From positions 24,407 to 88,406 of the forward strand of contig JAHBXO010000020.1 of NCBI GenBank assembly GCA_019636445.1: DNA of 64,000 bases. Reading direction: 5' to 3'. Numbering within the stretch: the first letter of the stretch is position 1; the number at the start of each line of letters is the position of its first letter. The notes below the pieces were generated by a model. The model did no database searches. It saw only the letters and a program-made list of their open reading frames with translations, and had not been told where the DNA came from. Positions 16,885-26,843 of this stretch are shown here, piece by piece. A program made the position numbers and the translations under genes. This DNA comes from Gemmataceae bacterium. GTDB lineage: Bacteria > Planctomycetota > Planctomycetia > Gemmatales > Gemmataceae.

Positions 16885-19800
16885 CTAGCCGACGAACACG
16901 CCGCCGTTGAAGTCCGGCAGTCCGTCCATGCCGATGAACTGCGGATCCGTCACGGTCGGCGAGAGGTTCTTGCCGAGGTAGGTGCGGATCGCGTCGCTGC
17001 CGCCGACCACCGTGCGGATGTCGGCGAGGTTGTCGCCGTCGATATCCTTCACCGCGACGCGGACTCCCGTGCGGGAGTTCGGGTCGCCGGCGAAGAAGTT
17101 CGCGAGCGGGTTGAGCGTGGCACCCTTCGAGGCGATCAGGGTTTGGGCGTCGAAGACCGTGACGCGCGGGCCGCCGCTGGGGCCGCCGCTGGCCACGATG
17201 TCCGCGAAGCCGTCGCCGTTCACATCGCCAACGGCGACGAACACGCCATCGCGAAGGGTTTGTTCGAAGGCGAAGAAATCGTTGAACAGCACGGCGCGAG
17301 TGGTCTTGAGGGTCGTACCGTCGATGGCGGAGACGCGCGGCCCGCCGTCACGGCCCGCGGCGACGACGAGGTCGCCGGTGCCGTCGCCGTTCACGTCGCC
17401 GATCGCCGTGCGGGCACCCCCGCGGAAGTTCGGATCGTCGATGCCGAAGAAGTCGGCGATCTGCGTGAAGGTCGCGCCGTCGAAGATACGGACACGCGGG
17501 CCGCCGCCGACGTCGGGGCTGATGACGATGTCGGCCTTGCCGTCGCCGTTCAGGTCGCCGGTGGAGACGAACACGCCGCCGGTGAAGCTGGCTTCGAACG
17601 GGGCGATGCTGAACAATTCGCTGCCGTCCTTGCCGCTGAGCACGCGCACGAGGCTCGCACCACCGGGGCCGGAGCCGACCACCACATCTTCGATGCCGTC
17701 GCCATCCACGTCGCCGGAGGCCACGCGGACGCCGCCATTGAACGCGGCCGAGAGCGCCGTGGACGACACCTGATTGCCGTTCGCATCCACGACGCGGACG
17801 ACCGGGGGCACGCCATCGGAGCCGATCGCGCCGTTCGGCGTGCCGACGAGCAGCGGGTTCTGCGGCGGGGCCACGTCGTCGTTGAGGATCGTGCCGATCC
17901 CTTGGGCGTCGCCGATGGTGGAGTTCGTGGCACCGGAGAGTTGCACGAAGAACGTCTCGTCATTCTCGACGTCCGTGTCGCCGGTGACCGCCACGGTCGC
18001 GGTCATCGTCGTATCGCCCGGATTGAACGTGAGCGTCGTCCCAACGATTGCGCCGAAGTCGGAGCCGGCCATCGCCGTGTTGTCGACCGTGGCGACGCTT
18101 ACCTGCGCCGGCAGTTCGGCCGCGCCGGTCAGCGTGACGGTGAAGGTGTAATTCGTCGAGCCGGAATTCCCTTCCGACAGTGCGACGTCATCGATGCTGA
18201 AGACTGGCGCCGTGTCGTCGTTGAGGATGGTGCCGGTGCCGGTGCCCGCGAGGATCGTGGCCCCGTCCGGCAGAGACAACACGACGGTGAAGGTCTCATC
18301 GGTCGAGAAGGCCACGTCGCCGTTGACCGTCACGAGGACCGTCTTGGTCGTTTCGCCCGGCAGGAACGAGAGGACATCGATCACAGCGGTGTAATCGCTC
18401 CCCGCGGTCGCGGTGCCGTCGACGGTGTCGACCGCCGCGGTGACGGTCAGACCGCTCGGCGCCGAGAGCGTGACAGTGAAGGTGAAGGTCGTGCTTCCGG
18501 AGTCGCCTTCGGCGAGGGTCACGCTATCGATCGAGAGCGTCGGCATCGCATCGTCGTTGGTGATGGTCACCTGCGCGCTCGAAGCCGCGCCGATGACGCC
18601 GCCGTTGGTCGCGCCACCCAGGATGGCGGTGAACATCTCGTCGTCTTCGAAGGTTGCGTCCTGCGTCACCGGAACGGAAACGGTCGCCGTCGTCTGGCCA
18701 TCGGCGAAAGTGACGACGATCGGCGTGTCGTCGAAGTCCGATCCCGGGGTCGCGGTGCCTTCGGCGTAGGAGACGGTGACACTGAGTTCGCCGGCGCTGC
18801 CACCGGTGCGGACGAGCGTCAGTTCGGCCGTCGGGCCGGCTTCCGAAACCGAGAAGTTCAGGTCGCCGAATTCGACGATGCCCGTCGGCGTATTCGCCGT
18901 CGTGAGCGCCGAGAGGGCCGTCGGGCTATCGCCGAGCAGGATCGCTTCGCCGGTGGCGAGGTTGATCGAATAGAGGCTGGACACGCCGCCGACGGTCAGC
19001 GCGGCGAAGGCCGTACCCGACGTCACCGGCGCGCTGCCGGAGGACACGCGCACGTTCGACGGGATGTTGAAGCCGTTCACCTCCGTGAAGTCGAGGGGGC
19101 TGCCGCCGAGCGTGATCGGGATCGGGTTCGACTGCGTGCCGTCGTTCGGCGGGTTCTGGATGTACAGCGAGTCGGTGTCGCCATCCAGTGTGTACTGGGT
19201 CGTCGGGCCGGTCTTGGACACCTGACCGAAGGAATTCGTGTACGCCGTCGCCGAGATGCCCGTCGCGCCGCTGCCGTTGATGAAACCGTCCGGCTGATTG
19301 CCCGCCGCGACCATATCGTTGTCGACCGGCAAACCGTTGATCGGATTGGCGCGGGCGTTCAACCCGGCGCTGTTCGTGATGCGGATGCGGTCGACGGTCG
19401 GGTTGAAGTCGAAGCCGTAGCCGGTCGTCGCCGGATCGGCGAAGTCGATCGTACCGCCCATCGCGTCGACGTAGGCGATCGCGCTGGAACCGAGCGACAC
19501 GGTCGCGCCCGTCTGCGGGTCGATCCGGTAGATCGTTCCGGTGTCCTTCGCGCCGTCGATGCCGAGGCCAAAGAGTTGGCCAGTCTGCGGGCGGAAGTCG
19601 ATGCCGACCAGCGTCTCGCCGGCGACGATATTGCCAAGAGTGACAATGAACGGATTCTCGACATTGTTGCTCAGCGACCGCACCAGGAATTTACCCGTGG
19701 CATCCAGCGCGATGTACGGCGTCGCGCCGAGGTCGCTCTGGAAAGCGACGCTTGTCACGGTCGCCGGCGTCGTGCCGATGGGGCCGACGGATGTCGCTTC

Positions 19801-22644
19801 GCCGGTGACGAGGTCGATGCGGTAGAGGCCGTCGACGCCGTCGACCGTCAGGACGGCGAGTGCGGTGCCGGACGTCGCCCCCATGTTCGAACCGGGCGCG
19901 GTCGCGTCGGCGAGGATATCGAAGCCCTTGACAGACGTGAAATCCAACGGCGAACCGCCGAGCGAGATTGCAGAGACGAGTACTTGCGTGCCGGCGTTTG
20001 GCGGGTTCTGGATGTAGAGGGAATCGGTCGCGGCGTCGATCGTGTATTGCGTCGTGACGCCGCCGTTGTTCGGGAAGGAGTTCGAGTACGCCGTACCGCC
20101 GACGGTCGATGTGCCGCCGTTGATCGCGCCATCGGGATTCGTTCCGGAAATGCCCAGGTTTCCGTCGACCGGGTTACCCGTGTTCGGATCGGCGCGCCCG
20201 TTGAGCGGCCCCGCGACGATGCGCAGGCGATCCACGGCCGGGTTGATGTCGATGTCGTAGCCGACGGTCGCCGGATCGGGCAGGTCGATCGGGTTGCCCA
20301 CGTTGTCGATGTACGCAATGGCTCCGACCGTGCCGACGGGCGTCGCCAGTCCGGTGGCGGTCGAGATCGCGTACAGGGTCGCCGTGTCCGCCCCGTGATT
20401 CACGCCGAGGCCGTACAGTTGGCCGTTCTGCGGGCGGAAGTCGATGCCGACGAGCGTCTCGCTGGCGTCGACCCCCGAAATCGCGATCGGCGTGCCGGCC
20501 GAGTCGGGGTTCGTGCTGGCGAACGGCACGAGCGTCGCGCCCACGAGGGCGAAGCCGGTGGCGGCGTTCACCGTGAACGTCTGCTGCGGGTCGTTCTCTG
20601 TGATCGTCAGCGTCGCGACGTTCGGCGAACCGATCGCGGCCGCGTTACTCGCGCTCGCGATCGTCAGGATGATCGTCTCGTTCCCTTCGAAGATCAAATC
20701 ATCGGTGAGAGCAATGGTAAAGGTGGCGGTCGTCTCGCCATCCGCGAAGGTGGCCGTGTAAGGCCCGCCGACAAAATCCAATCCCGCCGTGGCCGTTCCG
20801 CCGGTCACGTTCACCGTCACGGTCACGCTGCCGTTCGGAGTCCCCGTCCGCGACAGGGTCACGATTGCGGTCCCGCCGGCTTCGCCCGCGCTGATGGTCG
20901 CGGAACCAAACGCCACCGTGCCGGCCGGTGCGTCGGCCAGTGTCAGGGCCGAAAGTCCCGTCGGCGCGGGAGCGATTTCCGTCGCCACGCCGGTCGTGAG
21001 ATTGATCCGGTAGATCGTGGAAACGCCGCCGACCACGAGTGAAGCGTAGCCGAAACCGGTTGCCGGCGTGGACGACGTCGCGACTCGGATGCCCGCGGGA
21101 ATATCGAAACCGTTGACGTCCGTGAAGACGAGCGGACTGCCCCCCAGGGTGATGGGGACCGAAAGCGACTGCACCCCGTTGTTCGGCGGGTTCTGAATCG
21201 AGAGCGAACCGGTCGCGGCATCGATGGTGTACTGCGACGTGACGCCGCCGCTGAGCGGTTGACCAAAGGCATTCGTGTAGGCCGTTGCGCTGACGCCCGT
21301 GATGCCGCCACCATTGATGAATCCGTCGGGATTGATCCCGTTGCCGGCGTTCTTGTCGTTGTCGACCGGCATCCCGTCGTTGGGATTCGCCCGACCGTTG
21401 AAGCCCGCGCTGTTCGTGATGCGGATCCGGTCGACCGTCGGGTTGAAATCGAAGCCGTATCCCGTCGTCGCCGGGTCGGCGAAATCGATCTTGCCCCCCA
21501 TCGTGTCGACGAACGCAATGGCGCTGGCCGCGACCGGCGAGGCCGCGCCGGTTTGCGGATCGATCAGGTAGATCGTGCCGGTATCCGTCGTGTGGTCGAT
21601 GCCGAGGCCAAACAACTGGCCGGTTTGCGGACGGAAATCGATCCCGACCAGCTTTTCACCCGCGACCAGCCCCGAGATCGGCGCCGACACGGACGTGCCC
21701 GGTATCGAGGTGTTGAACCGCACCAGCGACGTCGCGTTCTTATCGAGCGAGACGGCCGGCGTGCCCCCGAGATCGCTCTGAATCGCGAGGCCCTGCACCG
21801 CCGTCGCTCCACTGCCGACCGGCCCGACCAACGTCGCCGTCGCGTCCACCAGATTGATCGAATAAAGGCCCGTCGTGCCGCCGACGTTCAGCACCGCGAA
21901 CGCCGAACCCGTCGTCACCGGCGTGTTGCTGGCCGGCGCGTTCACGCCCGCCGGGATGTCGAAGCCGTTCACATTCGTGAAATCCAGCGTGCTGCCGCCG
22001 AGCTTGACCGTTTGCCCCAACGTCTGCGTTCCGGAATTCGGCAGGTTCTGGATGAACAACGAATCCGTCGCGGCGTCGAGCGTGTACTGCGTCGTAATCG
22101 GCGTGACGACATACTGCGGCTGGCTATTCGTATAGGCGGCACCGTCGACGCTCGTCGAACCGCCATTAATGGCCGTATCGGATCCGGCCAGCGTGCCCGT
22201 GTTCGGGTTTACCCGGAAATTCAAGCTCCCGGCCACCACGCGCACACGGTCGACGGCCGGATTGAAATCCACGCCGTACCCCACCGTCGCCGGGTCGGGC
22301 AGGTCGCCGGCGCCCGTGATGCCACCCACCGTGCCGACGGCGGTCGCAAACCCCGTGCGCGTCGAAATGGAATACAGCGTCGCCGTGTCCGCCGTGTGGT
22401 TCACGCCCAGCCCGTACAGCTGGCCGTTCTGCGGGCGGAAGTCGATGCCGACAAGCGTATCGCCCCCCGCCAGATTCGCGATCGCCGTCGTCTGCGTGAT
22501 CGTCGGACTCGCCGTATCGAAGCTCAGCAGGTTCGTGCCGGAGAGGGCGAACGCGACCGCCGGCGTCGAACGGTCCTCCAACTGCTCGATCCCCACCAGC
22601 GGCTTGCGAACCAACGGACGCTTCGTTTTCGTTCGACGACTCAT
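16885..22644 (-). CDS. Giant surface protein: four DUF4394 units, Calx-beta and FG-GAP/VCBS repeats
   Basis: The 1919-residue product begins with a basic stretch and IEQLEDRSTPA (19-29), the N-terminal LExRxTP signature of planctomycete exported proteins, in place of an ordinary signal peptide. Four DUF4394 units follow, marked by VGIDFRPQ(N/T)GQL(Y/F)GLG: two at about 30-565 and two at about 690-1250. One Calx-beta domain separates the pairs (about 568-690) and three follow them (about 1251-1590), with the G-T-A-x-x-G-x-D-(F/Y) and D-(E)-x-F signatures. The C-terminus (1595-1919) has FG-GAP/VCBS-type repeats with DVDGDGIEDVVVGSG, DLNGDGKADIVI and DVNGDGTGDLVV calcium-loop motifs. It is probably a secreted, calcium-stabilised adhesin or matrix protein. 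The antisense strand carries long open frames that are composition artefacts. Confidence 0.92.
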   Translation of the reverse strand: MSRRTKTKRPLVRKPLVGIEQLEDRSTPAVAFALSGTNLLSFDTASPTITQTTAIANLAGGDTLVGIDFRPQNGQLYGLGVNHTADTATLYSISTRTGFATAVGTVGGITGAGDLPDPATVGYGVDFNPAVDRVRVVAGSLNFRVNPNTGTLAGSDTAINGGSTSVDGAAYTNSQPQYVVTPITTQYTLDAATDSLFIQNLPNSGTQTLGQTVKLGGSTLDFTNVNGFDIPAGVNAPASNTPVTTGSAFAVLNVGGTTGLYSINLVDATATLVGPVGSGATAVQGLAIQSDLGGTPAVSLDKNATSLVRFNTSIPGTSVSAPISGLVAGEKLVGIDFRPQTGQLFGLGIDHTTDTGTIYLIDPQTGAASPVAASAIAFVDTMGGKIDFADPATTGYGFDFNPTVDRIRITNSAGFNGRANPNDGMPVDNDKNAGNGINPDGFINGGGITGVSATAYTNAFGQPLSGGVTSQYTIDAATGSLSIQNPPNNGVQSLSVPITLGGSPLVFTDVNGFDIPAGIRVATSSTPATGFGYASLVVGGVSTIYRINLTTGVATEIAPAPTGLSALTLADAPAGTVAFGSATISAGEAGGTAIVTLSRTGTPNGSVTVTVNVTGGTATAGLDFVGGPYTATFADGETTATFTIALTDDLIFEGNETIILTIASASNAAAIGSPNVATLTITENDPQQTFTVNAATGFALVGATLVPFASTNPDSAGTPIAISGVDASETLVGIDFRPQNGQLYGLGVNHGADTATLYAISTATGLATPVGTVGAIAYIDNVGNPIDLPDPATVGYDIDINPAVDRLRIVAGPLNGRADPNTGNPVDGNLGISGTNPDGAINGGTSTVGGTAYSNSFPNNGGVTTQYTIDAATDSLYIQNPPNAGTQVLVSAISLGGSPLDFTSVKGFDILADATAPGSNMGATSGTALAVLTVDGVDGLYRIDLVTGEATSVGPIGTTPATVTSVAFQSDLGATPYIALDATGKFLVRSLSNNVENPFIVTLGNIVAGETLVGIDFRPQTGQLFGLGIDGAKDTGTIYRIDPQTGATVSLGSSAIAYVDAMGGTIDFADPATTGYGFDFNPTVDRIRITNSAGLNARANPINGLPVDNDMVAAGNQPDGFINGSGATGISATAYTNSFGQVSKTGPTTQYTLDGDTDSLYIQNPPNDGTQSNPIPITLGGSPLDFTEVNGFNIPSNVRVSSGSAPVTSGTAFAALTVGGVSSLYSINLATGEAILLGDSPTALSALTTANTPTGIVEFGDLNFSVSEAGPTAELTLVRTGGSAGELSVTVSYAEGTATPGSDFDDTPIVVTFADGQTTATVSVPVTQDATFEDDEMFTAILGGATNGGVIGAASSAQVTITNDDAMPTLSIDSVTLAEGDSGSTTFTFTVTLSAPSGLTVTAAVDTVDGTATAGSDYTAVIDVLSFLPGETTKTVLVTVNGDVAFSTDETFTVVLSLPDGATILAGTGTGTILNDDTAPVFSIDDVALSEGNSGSTNYTFTVTLTGAAELPAQVSVATVDNTAMAGSDFGAIVGTTLTFNPGDTTMTATVAVTGDTDVENDETFFVQLSGATNSTIGDAQGIGTILNDDVAPPQNPLLVGTPNGAIGSDGVPPVVRVVDANGNQVSSTALSAAFNGGVRVASGDVDGDGIEDVVVGSGPGGASLVRVLSGKDGSELFSIAPFEASFTGGVFVSTGDLNGDGKADIVISPDVGGGPRVRIFDGATFTQIADFFGIDDPNFRGGARTAIGDVNGDGTGDLVVAAGRDGGPRVSAIDGTTLKTTRAVLFNDFFAFEQTLRDGVFVAVGDVNGDGFADIVASGGPSGGPRVTVFDAQTLIASKGATLNPLANFFAGDPNSRTGVRVAVKDIDGDNLADIRTVVGGSDAIRTYLGKNLSPTVTDPQFIGMDGLPDFNGGVFVG

Positions 22645-22847
22645 GTGCAGACTCCAGGTGCGAAGAGGGTATCGATACTCACCGGGCGAGATGATCCGGT
22701 TGCCGGCGACAGTCCATTACCCCGACGAGTCTACCGAAACGATTGCGCGGGGAAAAGAATAATCAGGGATAAATGCGAAAGTTGGACAAATTGGGATATT
22801 TGACGACACGAACGTCCGAAATGGCTCCATCACACTAATAACGCAAA

Positions 22848-22894
22848 CGACGGCGGGCGGGATTTCGAAAAAACCGAAATCCCGCCCGCCGTCG
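22848..22894. terminator. Rho-independent-like hairpin downstream of recA
   Basis: A perfect 19-bp stem (CGACGGCGGGCGGGATTTC and its complement) with a 9-nt AAC-rich loop lies 13 bp beyond the recA stop. In the direction of recA transcription it is followed by TTTGCGTT, a short T-rich run. Confidence 0.8.
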
Positions 22895-22907
22895 CCGCTC
22901 CTGCCGA

Positions 22908-24014
22908 TCACTCCGCCGCGGCCTTGCTCCGCTTCTTCGGCGTCGGTGCCGGTTCGTCCTCGAGCGCCGTCTCGTCGTCCGCCCCCTCGATCGCGGCCGC
23001 TTCCAGGACCTTCGGGGCGCGCTTCGCCAGAATCTCCTTGATGATCGCGTCCCGGATCTCGGGGTTCTCCCGCAGGAACTTCCGCGCGTTCTCCTTCCCC
23101 TGCCCCAACCGCGTGTCGCCGTAGCTCCAGAACGCCCCGCTCTTCGACACGATCTCCTCCTCCTCGCCGATCTTCAGCACGTCGTTCTCGAGGTCCACGC
23201 CGTGGCTGTAGTACAGTTCCATCTCGGCCGTGTGGAACGGCGCCGCGATCTTGTTCTTCACCACCTTCACCTTCATCTCCGCCCCGATCGGCTCGTCGCC
23301 GTCCTTGATCTGCGCCGCCTTGCGGACTTCGAGCCGCACCGAGGCGTAGAACTTCAGCGCCAGGCCGCCCGTCGTCGTCTCCGGGTTGCCGTACATCACG
23401 CCGATCTTCTGGCGGATCTGGTTGATGAAGATGACGCAGGTCTTCGTCTTGTTGATCACCGGGTTCAGGATCCGCAGCGCCTGGCTCATGAGTCGAGCCT
23501 GCACGCCGACGGACGAATCGCCGATCTCGTTGTTCAGCTCCGCCTTCGGCACGAGCGCGGCCACGGAGTCGATCACGATGATGTCCACCGCGTTCGACTT
23601 CACCAGCATCTCCGCGATCCGCAGCGCCTCCTCGCCGTAGCTCGGCTGGCTGACGAGCAGGCTCTCGAGGTCCACGCCGATCTTCCGTGCCCACGTCGGG
23701 TCGAGCGCGTGTTCGGCGTCGATGAACGCCGCCACGCCCCCCTGCTTCTGCGCGTTCGCGATCGTGTGCAGCGCGATCGTCGTCTTGCCGCTGGACTCGG
23801 CACCGTAGATCTCGATCACGCGGCCGCGGGGCAGCCCCTTCCCGCCGAGCGCGAGGTCGAGCGCCAGCGACCCGGTGGAGATGCCGACGATGTCTTTGAG
23901 CGACGTCTCGACATCGCCGAGCGACATGATGGAGCCTTCGCCGAACTCCTTGTTGATCTCGGACTGGACCTTGACGATTTCCTTGTTGAATTTCGGCTCG
24001 TTTTTGGCGGCCAT
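22908..24014 (-). CDS. recA: Recombinase RecA
   Basis: The 368-residue product is an unmistakable RecA: EGSIMSLGD, the Walker A GAESSGKTT, AAFIDAEHALDP, VSQPSYGEEALRIAEML, Walker B VDIIVIDSVAALVPK, GLQARLMSQALR-type segment (VGVQARLMSQALR), TCVIFINQIRQKIGVMYGNPETTTGG and the acidic C-terminal tail. It forms ATP-dependent filaments on single-stranded DNA for recombination, repair and LexA cleavage. The start at 24014 (MAAKNEPKF) is preceded by a GAGGGG site; the frame extends to 24059 but those 15 residues are not RecA-like. A LexA-like box lies about 55 bp upstream and a strong terminator follows. Confidence 0.99.
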   Translation of the reverse strand: MAAKNEPKFNKEIVKVQSEINKEFGEGSIMSLGDVETSLKDIVGISTGSLALDLALGGKGLPRGRVIEIYGAESSGKTTIALHTIANAQKQGGVAAFIDAEHALDPTWARKIGVDLESLLVSQPSYGEEALRIAEMLVKSNAVDIIVIDSVAALVPKAELNNEIGDSSVGVQARLMSQALRILNPVINKTKTCVIFINQIRQKIGVMYGNPETTTGGLALKFYASVRLEVRKAAQIKDGDEPIGAEMKVKVVKNKIAAPFHTAEMELYYSHGVDLENDVLKIGEEEEIVSKSGAFWSYGDTRLGQGKENARKFLRENPEIRDAIIKEILAKRAPKVLEAAAIEGADDETALEDEPAPTPKKRSKAAAE

Positions 24015-24067
24015 CGGGCGCCCCTCGCGGATGGTGAACGGATGTCGCAACGGGGCCACTGTATCCG

Positions 24068-24081
24068 CGAACTAGTGTACA
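24068..24081 (-). promoter_or_regulatory. LexA-like SOS box upstream of recA
   Basis: CGAACTAGTGTACA on the plus strand resembles the CGAAC-N4-GTTCG LexA box, with GTAC in place of GTTC. It lies 54 bp before the recA start codon, in the gap between recA and the upstream membrane-protein gene. Confidence 0.4.
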
Positions 24082-24095
24082 AGTGAAGGTCCGTA

Positions 24096-24120
24096 GCGGG
24101 GGAATTTTCAAAATTCCCGC
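24096..24120 (-). terminator. Hairpin after the small membrane-protein gene
   Basis: GCGGGAAT and ATTCCCCCGC pair around TTTGAAA on the minus strand, a few bases past the stop codon at 24125. It separates this gene from recA. Confidence 0.55.
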
Positions 24121-24124
24121 CGGG

Positions 24125-24577
24125 TCACTTCCCGCCGCCGAGTTCCTTGTTCGCTACGAAGATCGCGAAGATGATGTTCACGACGATGCCCAGCCCGATG
24201 CCGATGCGCGAGCACCACAACGCCCAGCCGCCGCGATAGCGGTTCGCACGGTAGCCCTGGATCGACCAAACAAGGCCAAAGATCGGTGCCCAGAAAGCGA
24301 CGACGCCCAGGATCGGGAACAGCCGCGAGAGCAGCGGCGTTTCGGCTGAGTCGTAATGGATACGATCGTCCACGATCCGCGCGTGGCGCTGCCGGGGTTT
24401 GTCCAGCAGCATGATCGGCAGCCCCAGTACGAACCCGAACGCGATGGCGATGCCCGGAATCGCCGGGTTGAACGGTGGACGCTCGAACGCCACCACCGCG
24501 CCGATCAGCCCAAAGAAGGCCGCGAGCGCGAACGGGATCGCCCAACCTTCGAATCGCAAGTTCGGTATTGCCAGCAT
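24125..24577 (-). CDS. Small four-helix membrane protein of unknown function
   Basis: The 150-residue product has four hydrophobic segments: about 12-31 (AIPFALAAFFGLIGAVVAF), 41-58, 86-107 and 123-143. A short charged loop (DKPRQRHARIVDDRIHYDSAET) lies between the second and third. I recognise no specific family; it resembles the uncharacterised small membrane proteins common in planctomycetes. It is transcribed toward recA, with a hairpin between the two genes. The overlapping longer frame 24108-24593 is an Arg-rich shadow. Confidence 0.75.
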   Translation of the reverse strand: MLAIPNLRFEGWAIPFALAAFFGLIGAVVAFERPPFNPAIPGIAIAFGFVLGLPIMLLDKPRQRHARIVDDRIHYDSAETPLLSRLFPILGVVAFWAPIFGLVWSIQGYRANRYRGGWALWCSRIGIGLGIVVNIIFAIFVANKELGGGK

Positions 24578-24802
24578 TAGACCATGCTACCAAAAACGGG
24601 GCCGCGAAGTGTCCACGCGCACCGGTACGTCGGCACGGGAATCGACGTAAGTTCTTATGGGGCTATGGCGCTTCCGGAAATCGGGAGTCTTTTCGCGGAA
24701 GGGTGGCGCAGCGGCGGCGGAAAGACCGGCGGCGGGAGCGGCGTCGATTGTGGGCGTCCGGCATATGCTTGTCGGTGCAGCATTCCTCTACGGGACCCTC
24801 CC

Positions 24803-26842
24803 ATGCTCCGCCTCGCACTCCTCGCGATCGCGCTGATTGCCACACCGACCCTCCGTGCGGCGGACATTGTCGTGTACGGCGGCACCTCCGCGGGCGTCAC
24901 GGCGGCGATCCAGGCGAAGCGGATGGGCAAGTCGGTCGTGCTCATCGAGCCGACGAAGCACGTCGGCGGTCTCACGACCGGCGGCCTCGGCTGGACCGAT
25001 AGCGGCAACAAGGCCGTCGTCGGCGGCATCAGCCGAGAGTTCTACCGCTGGGTGAAAAAGTATTACGACGACCCGACGGTTTGGAAGTACGAGAAGCAAG
25101 CCGACTACAAGAATTATCGCAAGGACGAGGACGCGATGTGGACCTTTGAGCCGAAGGTCGCGGAGATGATCCTGCGCGAGATGCTGGCCGAGGCGAAGGT
25201 GGACCTCGTCGAGGGCGAACGGCTCGACCGCGCGAAGGGCGTGACGCTCGACGGCAAGCGGATCGTTTCCATCGCGATGGAGTCGGGCAAGAATTTCGAA
25301 GGCAAGATGTTCATCGACGCGACCTACGAAGGGGACCTGATGGCGGCGGCGAAGGTGAGCTACACCGTCGGCCGCGAGGCGAACGCGAAGTACGACGAGA
25401 CGCTCAACGGCATCGCCCGCGCGTGGAACAAGCACAACCACCGGTTCGTCGTGAAGGTCGATCCGTACGTGAAGCCCGGCGATCCAACGAGCGGGCTGCT
25501 GCACGGCATCGACAAGGAACTCGGCCGCGAGGGCGACGGCGACCACCGTTTGCAGGCGTTCTGCTTCCGTATGTGCATGAGCAACGTCGCCGCGAACCGG
25601 ATCCCGTTCCCGAAGCCCGAGGGCTACGACGAGGCGAAGTACGAGTTGCTCTTCCGCAACTTCGAGGCCGGCGACCTGCGCTTCCCGATGAAGCCCGACA
25701 TGATGCCCAACGGCAAGACCGACACGAACAACAACTGCGCCGTCAGCACCGACTACATCGGCCAGAACCATGCCTACCCGGAGGCGAGCTACACCGAGCG
25801 CGACAAGATCATCAAGGAGCACGAGGTCTACCAGAAGGGGCTGATGTGGAGCCTGGCGAACCATCCGCGCGTGCCGAAGTCGATCCGCGATCAGATGGCG
25901 AAATGGGGCCTGCCCAAGGATGAATTCGAAGCGACCGGCGGCTGGCCGCACCAGATTTACGTCCGCGAGGCGCGGCGGATGGTGAGCGACTACGTCCACA
26001 CGGAGTCCGATTGCCGCCGCCGCCGGCCGACGCCGCAGTCCGTGGGGATGGGCTCGTACAACATGGACTCGCACAACTGCGCCCGCTACGTCACGCCGGA
26101 AGGCTTCGTGCAGAACGAGGGCGACGTGCAGGTCAGCCCCGGCGGACCGTACCAGATCAGTTACCTGTCGATCGTGCCGAAGGCGGCGGAGTGCCCGAAC
26201 CTGCTGGTGCCGGTGTGCGTGAGCAGCTCGCACATCGCCTACGGCTCGATCCGTATGGAGCCGGTGTTCATGGTCCTCGGCCAGAGCGCCGCGACGGGGG
26301 CCGCTATTGCGATCGACGACGACGTGCCGGTGCAGAAGGTGAGCTACGAGAAGCTCAAGAAGCAACTCCTCGCAGACAAGCAGGTGCTGGAATATTCGGG
26401 CGGCCCCGGTGCGAAGGGGGTCGATGAGAAGAAGCTTGACGGTATCGTCCTCGACGACAATGACGGCAAACCCACGGGCGACTGGGCGTTCTCCGCCAGC
26501 ACGGGGCACTTCGTCGGCAACGGCTACCTGCACGACGGCAACGAGGCGAAGGGGAAGAAGTCGATGCGTTATACGCCGAAGTTCGACACGGCCGGGAAGT
26601 ACGAGGTCTTCCTGCACTTCAGCGCCAACGCCAACCGGGCGACCAACGTGCCGGTCGTTGTCAATTCGGCTGACGGCGAGAAGACGATCACCGTGAACCA
26701 GCGAAAGGCCCACGGCGACAATGGCTTTTCGCTCGGCACCTACGCCTTCGCAAAGGGCGACGCCGGCTGGATCGAGATTCGCACGACCGGCACCGACGGC
26801 CACGTCATCGCCGACGCGGTGCGGTTCGTGGCGAAGAAGTAA
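24803..26842 (+). CDS. Secreted FAD-dependent oxidoreductase with C-terminal golvesin-like domain
   Basis: The 679-residue product has a signal peptide (MLRLALLAIALIATPTLRAA), then an FAD-binding Rossmann motif at 21-50 (DIVVYGGTSAGVTAAIQAKR, then GKSVVLIEP) and HVGGLTTGGLGWTD. KMFIDATYEGDLMAAAKVSY and the late SSSHIAYGSIRMEPVFMVLGQSAATGAAIA complete the FAD_oxidored (PF12831-type) pattern. Residues about 550-679 form a separate beta-rich domain with GYLHDGNEAKGKKSMRY, GKYEVFLHFSANANRATNVP and HVIADAVRFV, as in golvesin C-terminal domains attached to secreted hydrolases. The substrate is unknown; planctomycete genomes carry many such proteins, often linked to carbohydrate use. The upstream open frame to 24584 lacks coding character, and TATGCT lies 34 nt before this start. 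Only one base separates it from the convergent gene. Confidence 0.9.
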   Translation: MLRLALLAIALIATPTLRAADIVVYGGTSAGVTAAIQAKRMGKSVVLIEPTKHVGGLTTGGLGWTDSGNKAVVGGISREFYRWVKKYYDDPTVWKYEKQADYKNYRKDEDAMWTFEPKVAEMILREMLAEAKVDLVEGERLDRAKGVTLDGKRIVSIAMESGKNFEGKMFIDATYEGDLMAAAKVSYTVGREANAKYDETLNGIARAWNKHNHRFVVKVDPYVKPGDPTSGLLHGIDKELGREGDGDHRLQAFCFRMCMSNVAANRIPFPKPEGYDEAKYELLFRNFEAGDLRFPMKPDMMPNGKTDTNNNCAVSTDYIGQNHAYPEASYTERDKIIKEHEVYQKGLMWSLANHPRVPKSIRDQMAKWGLPKDEFEATGGWPHQIYVREARRMVSDYVHTESDCRRRRPTPQSVGMGSYNMDSHNCARYVTPEGFVQNEGDVQVSPGGPYQISYLSIVPKAAECPNLLVPVCVSSSHIAYGSIRMEPVFMVLGQSAATGAAIAIDDDVPVQKVSYEKLKKQLLADKQVLEYSGGPGAKGVDEKKLDGIVLDDNDGKPTGDWAFSASTGHFVGNGYLHDGNEAKGKKSMRYTPKFDTAGKYEVFLHFSANANRATNVPVVVNSADGEKTITVNQRKAHGDNGFSLGTYAFAKGDAGWIEIRTTGTDGHVIADAVRFVAKK

Positions 26843-26843
26843 A

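Noticed and set aside
17143..21042. A 1299-codon plus-strand open frame opposite the giant surface protein
   Set aside because: It is Arg/Asp/Val-rich low-complexity sequence with no family motif and lies antisense to a gene with clear domains; it results from GC-rich codon use.
24788..26803. 671-codon minus frame opposite the FAD oxidoreductase
   Set aside because: Arg/Val/Leu-rich shadow with no motif.
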